This document shows, in pieces, positions 14,029 through 27,800 of a stretch of DNA of 64,000 nucleotides. The first letter of the stretch is position 1; each line of letters begins with the position of its first letter. The position numbers were made by a program, and so were the translations under genes. A model generated the notes under the pieces. That model was not told the origin of the DNA. It worked only from the letters and a program-made list of their open reading frames with translations, and did not search any database. Source of the DNA: Brugia malayi (lineage: Eukaryota > Nematoda > Chromadorea > Rhabditida > Onchocercidae). Location of the stretch: the NCBI RefSeq assembly GCF_000002995.4, contig NW_025062478.1, positions 11,838,001 to 11,902,000 on the forward strand. The letters run 5' to 3'.

Positions 14029-14342
14029 ATGAGCCTTAAACATACGTTTTTCTTTCTTTGATTTAAAATACTGGAAAAAGAATAATGGAAAAGAAACACG
14101 TGATTACGAATAAAAGGGAGAACATGTCACATCACGTACGTCAAACTCCATCGAATATCACACTCAAAGATTGAGGTACGAGTTTCTTTACGATTTAGTT
14201 AACTGAATGAGAATGTAGAGAGAGTCACTTCTGATATACCCTAAAAAAGGATTGACATAAACAATTCCAGGGAATAGGTATCTTGCTAGAATAAGGATAA
14301 GTGGTGAAGAGAAATGATTTGATCCAATGTCAAATGAAAGTA

Positions 14343-14359
14343 TTGACCTTAGAGGTCAA
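14343..14359. promoter_or_regulatory. Everted AGGTCA palindrome (possible nuclear receptor site)
   Basis: TTGACCT-TAG-AGGTCAA is a perfect 7-bp inverted repeat with a 3-nt spacer. TGACCT/AGGTCA is the classic half-site of nuclear hormone receptors, here as an everted pair. It lies 1.4 kb upstream of the acid phosphatase ATG. Binding is inference. Confidence 0.4.
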
Positions 14360-17300
14360 AGTCTCATCACTAAAATATATAGACAGATAAACATACAAAT
14401 AGACATAATGGTATATTGGATTTTTATAAGAGTAGAAATTTATCCTACAATGATTACAAAGTGATCGCAGCGGTCAGTCGGTCAGCTGATTTTAGCTCTG
14501 AATTACCCATCCAATGATTATCACTATTATGAGTATCTTTTACTTATGATTCTGTCAAGCTGATATTGTTTGCGTTCGACTGCACTAATTTCAAATTTTT
14601 ATTGGTGCAAAATTCAAGAAGCATTAATTTCTGTGTATCTATCATTATAAAAATATATTGCCATAAAGCTAAAATATTTTTCAATGCTAAATGTCATCTA
14701 AATGGCTCTTTTTGTCAATGTTATCAATAATTATAGCATTTACAGACGAAATTATACTAAAGATTAGAGACATTTCAATTGGTGTAAATGCAAATTTGAA
14801 TTAAGTTAATCATCGATTCATTTATCATTTATTTATCACTTGCTTCTATTTAGCATCCTTCTTTGTTTCTCATAATTTTCATCCTGAAAAGCTTTGTATT
14901 TTTTTTTTGTACTATTTCGAGTTTCATCCGCTTCTGTCTTCAAATTGAATTCAGTTTAAATTTAAATTGAGCAACGAGGAAATTGAAAATGTTCCGTAAT
15001 AAAAAATTTGTTTGGCGTGCCAGGTACTGCTAGTTGAAGCATGCACACGTTGAAACGCACTTGTTGAAATGTATACTAAATTATTTCATTTGAAAAAGCC
15101 TTGCACAGATACAAGGAAGAAAATGATACAAGTGGGGCGGGATGCAGGTTGACTTATGGTTGTACATGAATTTGGCGCATATGACGGTAAGTTAGCTGAA
15201 CTGATGATTTTAAAGTTTCAGTAGTAATTGATCTTGACTGATGAATTTTATATATTTTAAAATGACTTAGGTTTAAGAAGTGAAATAAGTAAAAATTAAA
15301 TGCTAAGTACTTTTGCTAACAGTATTGGAAAGTTTGAAATGATTCAGATAATCTAAAAATTAAGCATTAAAGATTATTGGAAGAATTTTTTTAACTTAGA
15401 GAAATAAGTTAACACGAATCACATTATAAAATATAAGTGAAGAATGAAGTGGTATTACGTATTGTAATGCGAAATGGAATTAATGAAATTAAATTTTTGC
15501 TTGAAATTATTATAAAAAGATGGAATGAAATTTAACAAAGTAATTTGTGAAAAGTAATTTTTACCATTTATTTTTTAAAATTGTATGCTTGATGATTATC
15601 GTAAAGATGAACGAATATTTTTTGTAGTCAATTTATCAATTAAATTTATTCTCGTATTTTTTAAAACATAAAATATGTTTAGAAATGAATAAATGTTTAA
15701 ATTAAATTCAATTGAGTACAACAAATACAATTAATCGAATAGAATTATAGGATTGATAATTGTCAATTTCTTTTGTTTTTTTTTTTTGTTTTTCAAATAT
15801 TTCTCAGCTATATCGAAAATAATTTTTACCATTTCATATTGATTAAAGACCAATTCAATTATTGATTTACTGAATTAAACTTAAATTCAGTTAGACTTTT
15901 TACTTCAAATCTGAATTATTAACATTTTCAGATTCGAATTTTATTTAATTCAGATTTCTCCTGAATCTTTTATGGCTTCTTAAATGATAAATGTTATCAA
16001 ATAACATTATCAATACTATTAGCAAATAATCGGCATTTTTAAATGCACTAAATTTAAAAGCATCCAAAAATGTTTTCACTATAACCAATTTTTCGAATAT
16101 AACTCATTCAGAGGTGATTATTTACTGATAGCTTAACAAAGGAAGATTATAGCATATACTTTTATCAGTAGTTTTCATTGGTTATCAATTGTCATTGTTC
16201 GTCAACTATCATTTGCAAACTTATCACTGAGAAATTTTAATTGATTAGTTTAAAAACATTTGAAAATTGATTTTAACCTACAAAATGCTAATGCAACATT
16301 ACTCATAAATGTGATATATTAGTTTTTCCACAAATACTCTTAATGAAATACTCAAAATGTAATCAAATTCGCATTTTTTCTCACATAATTTCATCGTCTG
16401 AATTTGATATATTATCGCTTAGTCTACTAAATTCATTTCGATTTGAAATTTGTTTCTTTGTTTTTAATTTATAAATTCTAATCATTGATTTTAAACAATG
16501 AAATTACAGTAGTAGGTCATATGACATCAAAAATTCAATTATTTAATTATTTTTCTCATAATGATAATTAGTGTATTGATAAATTAAAAGGAAATTTTAT
16601 CAGAATTTATCATAGATAAAAGAAAAGCAAAAAAAAAAAAAAAAAAGAAAAAACGACAAAAATTTTGATTACAGAAAAATATATTGTTGAATATATGCAA
16701 TATATTATCATTAATAAATTAATGAAATATTTTATATTAATTAGACTAAAAGCTCACAAATTAATTTTGCTTCTTTTTTATCTTTTTTTTTCTTTTCATT
16801 AATGCTATTATTTTCTTTATTATAACTAATTTATTTTGCTAAAAATAGCAAATTAATAATAATTAATAGAAACTAAAGACATAGAAATAATGAAAACAAA
16901 TTTTAAAATTGTAAATAATAAAAAATGTAATAAAACTCAAACATCAATGATTTATTATTTTGACATTAATTAAATAGAATTTATAATTTAATAATACTTT
17001 AATTACAATAAATTTTTTTTTTTTTTTTGTAAAATTGTTATTAAAAAAAAAAAAAAAAAACAGACAACTGGAAATGAAAATTTTGAAAAAGAGAAATGTT
17101 AAACAAATGAATCATAGTATCGTGTTGTATGTGATAATTTTCATTCATCTAATTAATATCTTAAAAATTATTTTTTAATAAAGACACTAAGTGCTCTATG
17201 GAAATTACGCGTATTTAAATTGAAAATAATAAACATTTAAAAAAGAAAAAAAAAAAGGAAATGAATTTTTAAAAGGACACAGAAAGTTATCATATCAGTT

Positions 17301-18840
17301 CTTGCATTGTTGCACTATTGCAAAATAGAACGATAATGCAGCAATTCGGAATTTGTTTTCCTATAAACAAAACTTATTAAATCGATATTAATCTAAATTG
17401 TATTACTTAAATTGCAAATGCAGAATTACATGCAGCTGCAAAATAAGCGATTGAATTTGTATAATTGCAAAACTACAATTACACAATAATCAATTGTTGA
17501 AACTATAATAATCTACTATGAACTGAAATTACCAGTTTGTATACCTTATTAATTAGTGTTAATTAATTGCTGTAAAATAAAATTATCCAAAACTATTCCA
17601 GAAAACTTATAAAAGAGCGCAAAATATAAAGCGCAAAGCGTAGAGCATCACTGAACATCGATTATTGAACATTAATGTTTATAACAAAACTTTTGCTGAT
17701 TTAAGTGTATTTTACATTTTCATTTTCACTTTTTTTTTTTTGTATAATAATTTCAATAAACTAATTTTAAATGACTAAATGAGTTATTTTTTATTATATC
17801 CACTTGAACTACTATCAAAATATAAATTAGGAATAAAAATTAATCATCAAAAATGATTTTGCATGGTGTAACATTCATTTGTAATTTTTAATAGTTAATT
17901 TGCATTCCAAATTTTTTATCATTCAAAATGAAACGTATATATGAATAGAGGTATAATTATTTGTGCTTAAATAATTAAATATATTTAATTAAATACTAAA
18001 AGATTTTTGTAGAAATTTAATAATATTAAATTAAGAAAGAAAAAATTAATCAAACAAACAGTAACAAAAAAAAAAGCAAAATGTGCAAAGAGGTAATAAT
18101 CAATTATAAAATGTAATGAGAAAGGAAAAAATGAAACAAAAAAACAAAAATGAAAGAAAAAAGAAAAAAAATGAAATAAACAATAAATCAAAATAAATTT
18201 CTTTCTTTCTTATCACAAATTATTGCTAAATTATTCTTTTATCATTATTATTTTTTTAATTTAACAATTACAATTATTATTTTAAACTTTTTTTTTTTTT
18301 TTTCATTCACTGTTACTACTAAATTTGATGATGGCATTTGTCAAAACTTGTTTAATTTAAATTCTCGATCTAATTTAAAAATTTTTTTATCCTTATAGTT
18401 GGGAAAAAAAAAAACGAAAAGAAATGATTGGTCGAAAAAAAATTTTTTTCTGTAAATTTGAGATAGTTTTGTGGAATCAAAAAATCTTTTCTTTAATGAT
18501 AATCCTATCCTATTGCTTCAGTCATTACATAAACAAAGCTTTATGTAAAAATAAACAAATGAAAAGTTAGCAAAACAAAATTAAAAAGAAAAATATGAAA
18601 TGATAAGACTGATAATTGTATCAATTGTTTATTTTATTTACAATGTTAATTAAAATTTAAACAAAAATGAAACTTTTAGTTGAAAAAAAAAATTACATAG
18701 CATATGATGAAGAGAATGATAGGAAATGAAATTTATTTGAAATAAAATTAAATTTTATAAATGAAATTGTAAAATTTTCCAATTTATATCATTGAGTAAG
18801 CAAATATTTGATTAATTTTTCCTTTAGTATGGAAAAATTT

Positions 18841-18895
18841 TTTTTATTTGCATGCATATAAATAATTGATTATTTGTAATGCATGCAAATAAAAA
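18841..18895. repeat. Perfect 17-bp inverted repeat with octamer motifs
   Basis: Arms 18841-18857 and 18879-18895 are exact reverse complements, separated by 21 nt. Each arm carries ATTTGCAT/ATGCAAAT, the octamer bound by POU-homeodomain factors, and GCATGC. The loop holds its own smaller inverted repeat (AAATAA/TTATTT), so the whole 55 nt can fold as a stem with a second stem in the loop. A further GCATGC follows at 18896. It may be a regulatory element or a small foldback element. Confidence 0.85.
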
Positions 18896-21304
18896 GCATG
18901 CAATAATATTTTATAATATTTTATTAATCATTTTAATTATTTGGATAAGATAAAATATTAGTTATATGAGCAAATGTAGTTGAGAAATTGGAGTATAAAT
19001 TTTTATTATCATTTTTTTTTTTTTTCATTTATCAAAGTTTTTTTTAATAAATGATAAGATTAGTGAATATTTGAAAAGAAAATAATTATTAATAATTAAT
19101 TAATATATTTTTATAATACAATATTTATAGGAATTACTTATTTCATTGAATTAAATAATGTATTTATTTTATTTTTCTCATTAATAACATTATCCATTTA
19201 TTTGTTTGTTTATAAATTATTTGTTTCAATTTAAAAAATCTTCAAATTCTTATTGTCATTAAAAATTTCAATAAATTTTTGATATCACAAAAAAAAAAAA
19301 AAAAAAAAAAAATGATGTTTGTTTTGCATTATTTGTTATTCTGAAAATGATTCATTGATTTATAAATAAATTTTCTTTGTATACAAAAATTGCAATATTT
19401 TATTTGCTTTTTTATATTGGATTTGCTTTTGAATCTAAAATAATTTCATACAATTTTATTAGAAATAGACATAATTTAGCTAACAATGAGTAAAATCACG
19501 AAATGAAAAAAAATATTATCACTTTAAATTATGTAAATTAAATGATTTAACAGTATGAAATTTTCAACCAATTAATCTTTTCAAGTTTTAAACAAATATT
19601 TTGATAAATTTTATCACTGCAACATCTAGTTGCATTTTTCATTCGTAAGAATTTTTATTCTTACTTAATCATCACCATTAATTAATATTATCAATATTTG
19701 TTATCATTATCATTAGCTTTATCAACCATCTATTTTTGTTATATCAAATTAAATAGACTAAATTAAACGATTGCTTTATAATTAAACTATACCATTTCAA
19801 TTCATCAATTTCAGAATGATAAATGTTATACGAATGGTTATATCATTGACGATTACAATAATAAAAGTAATAAGTAATAAGCAAAATTATTTAATAAACT
19901 ATAAATTAATTTATTTATTCTTTTTTTTTTTTTTTGATTATATGAATTGAAAAAGTCACTTTAAAACATTGTACTGTCTCATTCAATGAAATTTATATGA
20001 TCTCAGCAGAAAAAAAAAAGATTAAAATTTTTATGAATTAAAAATGAAACATGCAAATTCACGTAGAAAATTTTGAAAATAATGGCAAATCATTACAATT
20101 TATACTTTTGAAGTTTTTTTTTTTTTTTGTTCAAAACAAGTTTTCCGAAATTTGTTTCCACTTTTTTTTTTTTTTCTTTGAGAATAATAATTTATAGTGA
20201 CAGGTTAAACTTTTAACCACTGGGCAAACAACATCCATCTCATACTGCTCTCTTCGAAAATTTCAAAATGTTATCTTCTAAATGATTCAATCTGTTGCTT
20301 TGAATTTTTCAAATTTATAGCAGGTATTACATTTTTACTTCAAATTATTGATCCATCAATTGATGGAGAGAGTAATGCTTTGATTATAAATGGAATTGTA
20401 TATGACATATTTTTCATATATTTCTATTTTTGAAACTAAGCTATTCAAAAAAAAAAAAAAAAGAATTGTATGTTCAAAATAAAATAAACGTACAAGTACA
20501 AACGATATGGCAAATAATAACACTATACAAAATGAATAAATAAATGAGGTGAACAAATGAAGTAACTGTAAATGAAAGAATTTGATTTGGAATGGAATTT
20601 TCAAACAGATTTATCATTCATTGTTAACAAATATACCAAAAAATTTGTTGGAAAATTTCACACAGTAAACATTTGTTTCATGAAAATTTTCAAAATACCA
20701 ATGAAAATTATAAATTTTTGCCATGTATCTTAATTGAAAATGAAAACTTCTTCATCATTCTTTTGTTTATCACTCGCAAATTATTAGTTGCAAAATGAAT
20801 TTGATTTGTACTTTAACTACACTATTCATTTTCGATCTTGTGTTAACAAGGAAAAGAAAAAAAAGTAAAACCAAAAGTAAAAAAATATAAGTATCATTTA
20901 CTAATATATATATCATTTACTGAAAGTATTGAAAAAATAAATATCATTTACTAAATGCTGAAAAGTATTTTGAAAGCAATTTTAATCATCTTTTATGGAA
21001 ATTAGAAATTTTTGTCTTTTAAATGCTTTTTTTATTGTAGAGTACAGCGTTTGTGCTAACACAAAAATTTAAAATGATAATGATAAAACAAATTTTTGAA
21101 TATTTCAATCAAAATAAATTTCGCAAATTATTTAATTTGAATGTGAAATCAAAGAATTTTCAAAAAAAAAAAAAGTAAATTCCAAAACGGAAATTTTTTG
21201 CCTATCCAAAAGTCTGACAATGATTTTAAAGGTCATTGCTAGTTTCAATGAATTTTTCATGACTGAAAAATACACAACGACCATTAATAAAACGAACATT
21301 TCAT

Positions 21305-23790
21305 CTACGAATCATAGTTAGAATCATTTTTTTCTGCTTGAGTACTGTCATCAAGTTCCTCTACTGGTGTTGATTTTCCCCCCGAGTGTCCATTTTTGTC
21401 ATCAAATTCCTCTGCTTGTGCCGATTTCTCCTCCGAATGTCCATTATATGAATGAGCAGATCTGAATTGATCAAATTTGAAATTTTTCAAAAATTTTTTT
21501 TAATTCAAGATTTCAAAACGTTGATTCTGCACGAATAATATGATGCTATATTGAAGGAAGAAAAGAAAAAATGCTAAAAACTATCTTCATTATTATTATT
21601 ATTATTATTAATTATTATTAATATTAATATTATTACATATCTGACTTAAAAACACAGAATATTAAAAGGGTAAGTATAATAAGCAGAAAAAACTTGGTAA
21701 AGAGAAAAATGTTAATAATACTTAAAATTTGCTCATTATTTTAATGTCCCAAAGATGACTTCTGACTTCAACTGCTATACACTTACCCGCTTGGATCCTC
21801 AGTTCGTAGAAATATACGAGAAGTTATTGCAGTACGCTTTCTAGGTAATGTTCGAATCGATGGCAGTTGTTCCTTGCTTACAAGTATTGCGCTGATTTTC
21901 TCAATACCTTTCTGTATATCATCAAGTTGTGATGCTGTAAAAAGCACTAAGTACCTTTAAGTAGCCATAATGAAAAAGAATGAGATATATAAATTTCTGA
22001 TAAATAAATAAATAAATATATATATATAGAAGCCTACAAAATGAAAAACAAAAATTTTTTAACTTGAAATGAGAATTCAAAATAATCAGAAAAAGTTTCA
22101 AAAATGAAACGCATTAAAGCTAAAGTAACTCATATCCAGAAGTAATAAGTTCACAATGCCTAAACTTCTAATTATTATCAAAAGTCTAAGTTTTAGAAAA
22201 AATTTTGAAGAATAAGGAAAAAAAAAGCTTACAATTACCACTGCTTTGAAATAAAATACGATCCGTAATATTTTGTTTATCAATAAGTGTCTGCAATTTT
22301 AGAAGCAATTCGGTGGTTACATCTTGCATCATTCCTTGCAATTCATTCATCTGCAAGAATCAAAATACTTCAAGAACGGAACCAATATGAAAAAATAAAT
22401 AAATTTAAAATATCGTTCACCATTAAATAAAACATATATTTATTTATTCAAAAATACTTATGTTTTAAAAAGAATTCATAAATTAAATTACTGCTGATTA
22501 AATGAAAACATTCATGAATCACTACTGTTAATAAAAAAAAAAAAAGAAAAAACTTCGGCTTATTCGTTTACCAATTAAGTTTTTTTTTTCAACCAAATTT
22601 TTCAAAATTTTTTGAAAATGTTAATAATGTTAACTATCAAAGAGTTCCTCAAACGACGTCCGTCCTTCCATTAATGATTTTACCTTAACAAAACTGTGAA
22701 ACATTCAAGAATATTATTATTTATGTACTTTCTAGCCTAAGATTCAATAATGCTTTTCGATGAAGTTTTTGTCGAAATTCCTGATTCTGGAACTTTCCTA
22801 GAAGATTTATTTTCAATTAAAAACAAAAAGATAAACTTGGAAACAAACTTTTTCTTCGATCACATGAACCCTTTTATCAGTCGGTTCCGGAATATTAAAA
22901 AAACGTGGCAAAATGTATGAACGTAACAAATGCCAACCAGCATATGAAAAACCCGTGATAATCATTGCATATTTTGTTAAGCATAGCAAAGTATTAACTC
23001 CTGATGATTTAGTTGATAAATCATACGAAAGACCAGATGTAACCGTATGTCCCATTGCTGTATTATTCATATTCTATAAGTAATGATGAAGTAATAATAT
23101 GAATAAAATTGACACACAAATATTTTAGTTAAATAGAAAATTAAGCAATTAAAATTTGATTTGGATGATAAATAATGTGAAGAGTAAATAACCAACTATA
23201 TCATCAGTAATAGTAGCAGTACTATCAATATCAATATTATGCTACTAATAGATCGATCTATTTTATGTCAATAATAATGGCGCCATATTATTGACCAAAA
23301 GAAATACATCACGAATAAGAAAAAAAAAAAAAAAAAAAACTATAATTCTTCAAATAGTGATATCACTGACAATAATTATTACTTCCTCACTAATAAAATT
23401 CCTCATGTCTAATATTATAATGTGTGTATAAAACAGTGGTAAAAACTAAATTTATTACTGCTACACTTTTATCATCAAATGTTGTCAATCATAAAATATG
23501 AAATTGAAGCAATTAAACAGTAAAAGTTAGCTTTCGAAATTACCCACCCAAATATCTTGCTGTAATGGTAATCCTTTCATTGCTTCATTAATTTCATCTT
23601 CTCGCACACCCTTTTGAAGTAGGAATTGTTTTTGTTGCAATAAAGGTGTTTCCCGAATCTTTGGTATCATCATGAAACGTCGTGCCATATCCACCATTTC
23701 AGGTCGAACCATTTCAACTGGTTTTGCCTCATATCCTATCACAGTTACGTCTTTTTCATCACAAATTTTGCCTTTCTGATCATCGGTCAT
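21305..23790 (-). CDS. prx-14: Peroxisomal import docking protein PEX14
   Basis: Exons 23548-23790, 22849-23073, 22239-22350, 21787-21934 and 21305-21461 join to 294 residues. PEX14 sits in the peroxisomal membrane and docks the cargo receptor PEX5. Seen: the conserved N-terminal helical domain (about residues 27-75) with the family pattern FMMIPKIRETPLLQQKQFLLQKG, then a hydrophobic segment (about 108-131), a coiled-coil-prone stretch (about 157-210) and an acidic Ser-rich tail. The tail carries an exact tandem duplication of a 17-residue unit (250-266 and 267-283). Ambiguities: exon 1 could use GTGGGT (chosen, keeps phase) or a nearby GTAATT that runs into a stop. Exon 2 could end four codons later. 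Homology of the N-terminal domain is strong; the tail is lineage-specific. Confidence 0.88.
21341..21442 (-). repeat. 51-bp tandem duplication within the last prx-14 exon
   Basis: Units 21392-21442 and 21341-21391 abut exactly and encode GHSEEKSAQAEEFDDKN and GHSGGKSTPVEELDDST. The length is a multiple of three, so the frame is kept. The units differ at several bases, so the duplication is not brand new. Confidence 0.85.
21589..21636. repeat. (ATT)n-like microsatellite in a prx-14 intron
   Basis: ATT trinucleotide units with a few A insertions between the last two prx-14 exons. Confidence 0.8.
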
Positions 23791-24893
23791 TAGTATATAC
23801 CAACCAAGAAGCTCTGATGAATCATTAATACAAGATCAATTAATATAAATAATAATAATAATAATAAACTAGGAAGACTTATGCAGTATCATCTTCAGAA
23901 GATATAAACAAACTTCTTTTTGCATTCATCAGCAAACAATATCACAAAATTCCGTGAAACTTATACGATGAATAATGATGATATCATCAATCAATGATAA
24001 TAAAAGAATTGTTATCTGTGATAACTTGTGATATTAACACAATTGATGAAAAATATTTGAAATACGAAATTGATTAAAAATGACTGAGTTTAATCTGCAA
24101 CTGTAAGAACGAAAAATTAGTAAATCTTTTATTGCCATAAAAAATATGAAATTTCCTTTCAACGTTTTTCTTCTTTACAAACATATTCATGCATAGAGGA
24201 AAAAAAAGGCAAAAGCATCATAATTACAGCAGCTATAATTGCCTTTCTCTCTATCACGAAAAGTATACTATTTACAAAACAGAACTAAATTTAATCCTTT
24301 AATTATCCAATATATGGTTTTGAACTTTTCAATTAATACATTTTAGAAAGCAAAATACAAACAGGTTCGTAATATTTCATTTGAGCCCAATGGATAAGCT
24401 TCATTTTGAAAAAATGAAAAGTGAAAAAATAAAAAAGCTATGTCTAAAAGGTAAAAGATAAGAAATTGTTCTAAAAAGAATTTCCAGAAATAAAATTAAC
24501 GATCGATCAGAGCATCTTATTTTTTCTATAAACAATTTTTTTCTTCAACAGAATTGAAAACAATTGCTGATAATGCCCAAATAAGCTGTCAATACGTAGC
24601 GAGATTCAACTTTAATAAAAAGGTTCAATTTTCATCCAAAAGAAAAATAAAGGTGTAAGATCATATATGCAAATAAAAGTTGCCATATGAATTATGAGAG
24701 TTTTGGCTCAAAAAAAGATCTCAAATATCACTTTAAAATTGAATCTTTTCACCCAGTTTTATTTTTGAAGGACAGTAAAGCATAAATTAGTAAATCATAA
24801 TATTCATAATGTTTATAAAATATAGCGGAAAATTTTTTATTTAGTCCTATAATTGCTATATACATTAAATAAAGACAACAACAGCAACCTAAT
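23791..24893. other. Intergenic region between prx-14 and the modular gene
   Basis: 1.1 kb of AT-rich sequence with no exon I can support. A CATCAG acceptor-like site about 25 nt upstream of the prx-14 ATG could receive a spliced leader. Confidence 0.45.
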
Positions 24894-27800
24894 TTATTCA
24901 AATGAACAACCAAATTCAATACTCAAATGCTGTTGATGAATATTAGTTAAGCGCATTCGAACATCATGAGATATCACAAGGAAATCCAATGTTGTGAAAT
25001 ATTCATATCGAGCTAAAACACATTCTAAACGCGCGTGTATATATCTGAAATGGAATAACTGTTTATCAAACCAGAAATTTACTTAAATAACTGTCACTAA
25101 TATTCTTAAATTCCATTAAAAAGTTTTTCTTCCCACTCAAAAATTTACTATTTTTGTAAAAAAATGCACAAGGAACTGCCACATCATTATACTATTTTTT
25201 AAAATGTTAGTGTACAAAACAAAAGAATAGATCAAAAGTTTTTAAATGAGATTTTAGATTCCAGTGTCAATATAACCAGTGTCAAGAAACACGCTGAGAA
25301 GTCTAATATGTCTCTTTAAAAAAAAAAAAAAACAAAATCTTAAACTGAATACTTAAGTAACTTTTTCAATTACAATTAGCCACTTCGTTCATAAAAAATG
25401 AATCAAAGTGAAGTTCCAACCTTGATCTAGAATCTAAAAGTTAACAATGTATTTTCTAAACAACTGGATACTGAGCATATGAAGAAAGACAAATTGGGAA
25501 GAAAGTAACTATCCGTATTACAATACTAGCTCCCACTTAAACTTCGAATAAGATCAAGAATTTTTTTTTTTTTAAATAAATTTAAAAATAGTATTGTTGA
25601 TGCCCAACTGTTATATATATCGAAAAACCATTTCACAAGGGAAACCATAATAATTTCTATCTTATATTTTTAATTTCTTTTTACTCCAATAATATATATT
25701 TCGATATTCATTTTTTTTTAAAGTTACTCATTCATTAAGCAATAAGTATAATAAGGAAAGATATCAGAATAAATAAAGTATATTAAGGAAGGATGTCAGC
25801 TCAATGATAATGGAATAATACTTCTTTTGCATTTGTTGAGTAGAGTAGGTACAAGTTCGTTGGTTCCAGAAGCGTTCTACATGTTCCAAAACCAAATCTT
25901 CGGGAGGTTGCGGTTGCCGCGAAAAATCAACACCACACGACGCACATTGCACAATGCCTACATGCTGGTCTAATAGAAAGACCACACTGAACGGTTCGTC
26001 ATTATGATAGGGTCTTGTGAAGCGCCGTAAACTCGGAAGTGCCATACGACTCATCTAAAAAAACTTCTGGCAATACTTTTTAAAAGGAAATTCTCCAAAG
26101 CAGACCAATGCAATTCAAGTTTGAAACAAATTTCCTAAAGAAATTAGATTTAAATAAGCATACCAATTCTTCATGTGTTAACGGATAAGCATCTTCAACT
26201 TCTTCATAATTACTATCTTCATATAAGGTGACACTTGATGGACCAGCAACGTAGGAACCTAGTCGAGCATGCTTCATGGCTACAAAGGCATCTTCTGGTT
26301 CCAAGGAACTTCTCTCGCTTCTAAAATATACTTAATTTGAAAAAATTTTATCTGAAAAAAGAAAAAAAAAACCCATTTTCTAATAATTAGTGTACCGAAA
26401 AGAACCTAATAAAATTGTTTACAAAGCAATCGAATCCATCGCTTCAATCCGATAATTAATTGTTAGACGTTATTCACGTTATAAATATAGGAATTATAAT
26501 TTATCTCACAATCTTTCAAAGAAATCCTATTATACACGTAGTTGAGGAAAATAAATACTGAAAATTTAGTGAAATGTGAAATACGATTTATTTCATCTGA
26601 AAGATGCTGAGTAGAAAAATCACATAAACTCACAATCGCTTTATCTTTTCACGTTTTCTTTCAGCAATCAAGCTTGGTTCTTTGCGTTGGTAGACGGCAG
26701 TATTGCGTTTTGAATTACCGTGAGGTATGGCCTCAACCACAGTGTTTATACCAATATCATACGAAATTAACGCGTACCTGAATTATTTTAAATTCAAATC
26801 AAAAAAAAAAACAATTATATGCCAACGATTTCAATTTCTCAGACTTCAACTTCATTTCAGCTTTCCCTTCCCTTTCGCTCTTCTTCTCAATTCTAACAAA
26901 GAAATTTCAAAAGAAGGAATATAAATAGTAAAAACTATTGTAGTTCAATACATTTTGTAATTTGAAACTTGATTTTACATGTGGAATTTAGTTTTTCAGC
27001 AAACGGAATTTAAAGTTCGATAAATACAATTCTTAAGCTGTACCGAAGTGCAATTAACTAATATCAAAATAAGATTAGATATTACGCATAAACCTGGCAT
27101 ATCCTTCGGGAGTGCAAGCTTGCCATATTATTTTCCGAACCATTCCATCAGGTATACTGTTTGGATGAACATAAGTTTTCCGTACAACTGTAAAATAATG
27201 AGCCCCTTCAAGACAACGTTGCCTATCACGAGAAAAATAAAATTTGCGAAGGGTCATACGTCGACCATGTGTCGTATTCCATTGTCCTAAAATATTTGGA
27301 AGCTTCAGAAAAATCTCGATATTTGAGCATTTTAAAGTATCTATTAGTACCAATTAAAAGTACCAATTACAAATGATACAAAAAAAGACTCAAGAAATCT
27401 CGAGAAGTGATCATACCTAGATTATCAACGCTGAGATCACTTATTGCTACTTTTTCCGTATCAATTAGAAATGTCATCTGTAGTGGATAAACAGTTGGTT
27501 CACGTAATACTGCTATATGTGGAACCGCGTCGCATACCGGAAGATCAATTCTGGAAATAAAAGCAAGTGGGCAAGGAATTATACCTATTAATTATTAAAA
27601 ATGTGCAATCCATTAATTCTGGTTCCCTGCCATTTGTTTCTTTTAATGAGGAAAAGTAATGCTTTGAGTAAAGACACATAATTATTCAAACGCGGCAGTA
27701 ACTAAGTAATTTTTTGAAGTAACTGAAAAGTACACGAACAGTAATTCATCAAACGTACATGAGACTATCAATAAAAAAAAGAAACAACTTACTGATCTTG

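Larger units (their letters stand above)
12910..21304. other. 8.4-kb region without a supportable gene
   Basis: Between the 5' end of the acid phosphatase and the 3' end of prx-14, both on the minus strand. I read both strands and found no chain of exons that keeps frame. Most of it is very AT-rich, but 14000-14600 and 15000-15190 are visibly richer in GC and contain CACGTG, palindromes and a donor-like GTAAGTT. Hairpins at 14004 and 18841 and a nuclear-receptor-like palindrome at 14343 are listed separately. It could hold distal regulatory DNA, a non-coding RNA or an unrecognised gene with short exons. Confidence 0.5.

Noticed and set aside
17600..17660. TATAAAAG followed by a GCGC-rich patch, as a promoter
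   Set aside because: No gene starts nearby on either strand and TATA-like words are expected by chance in such AT-rich DNA.
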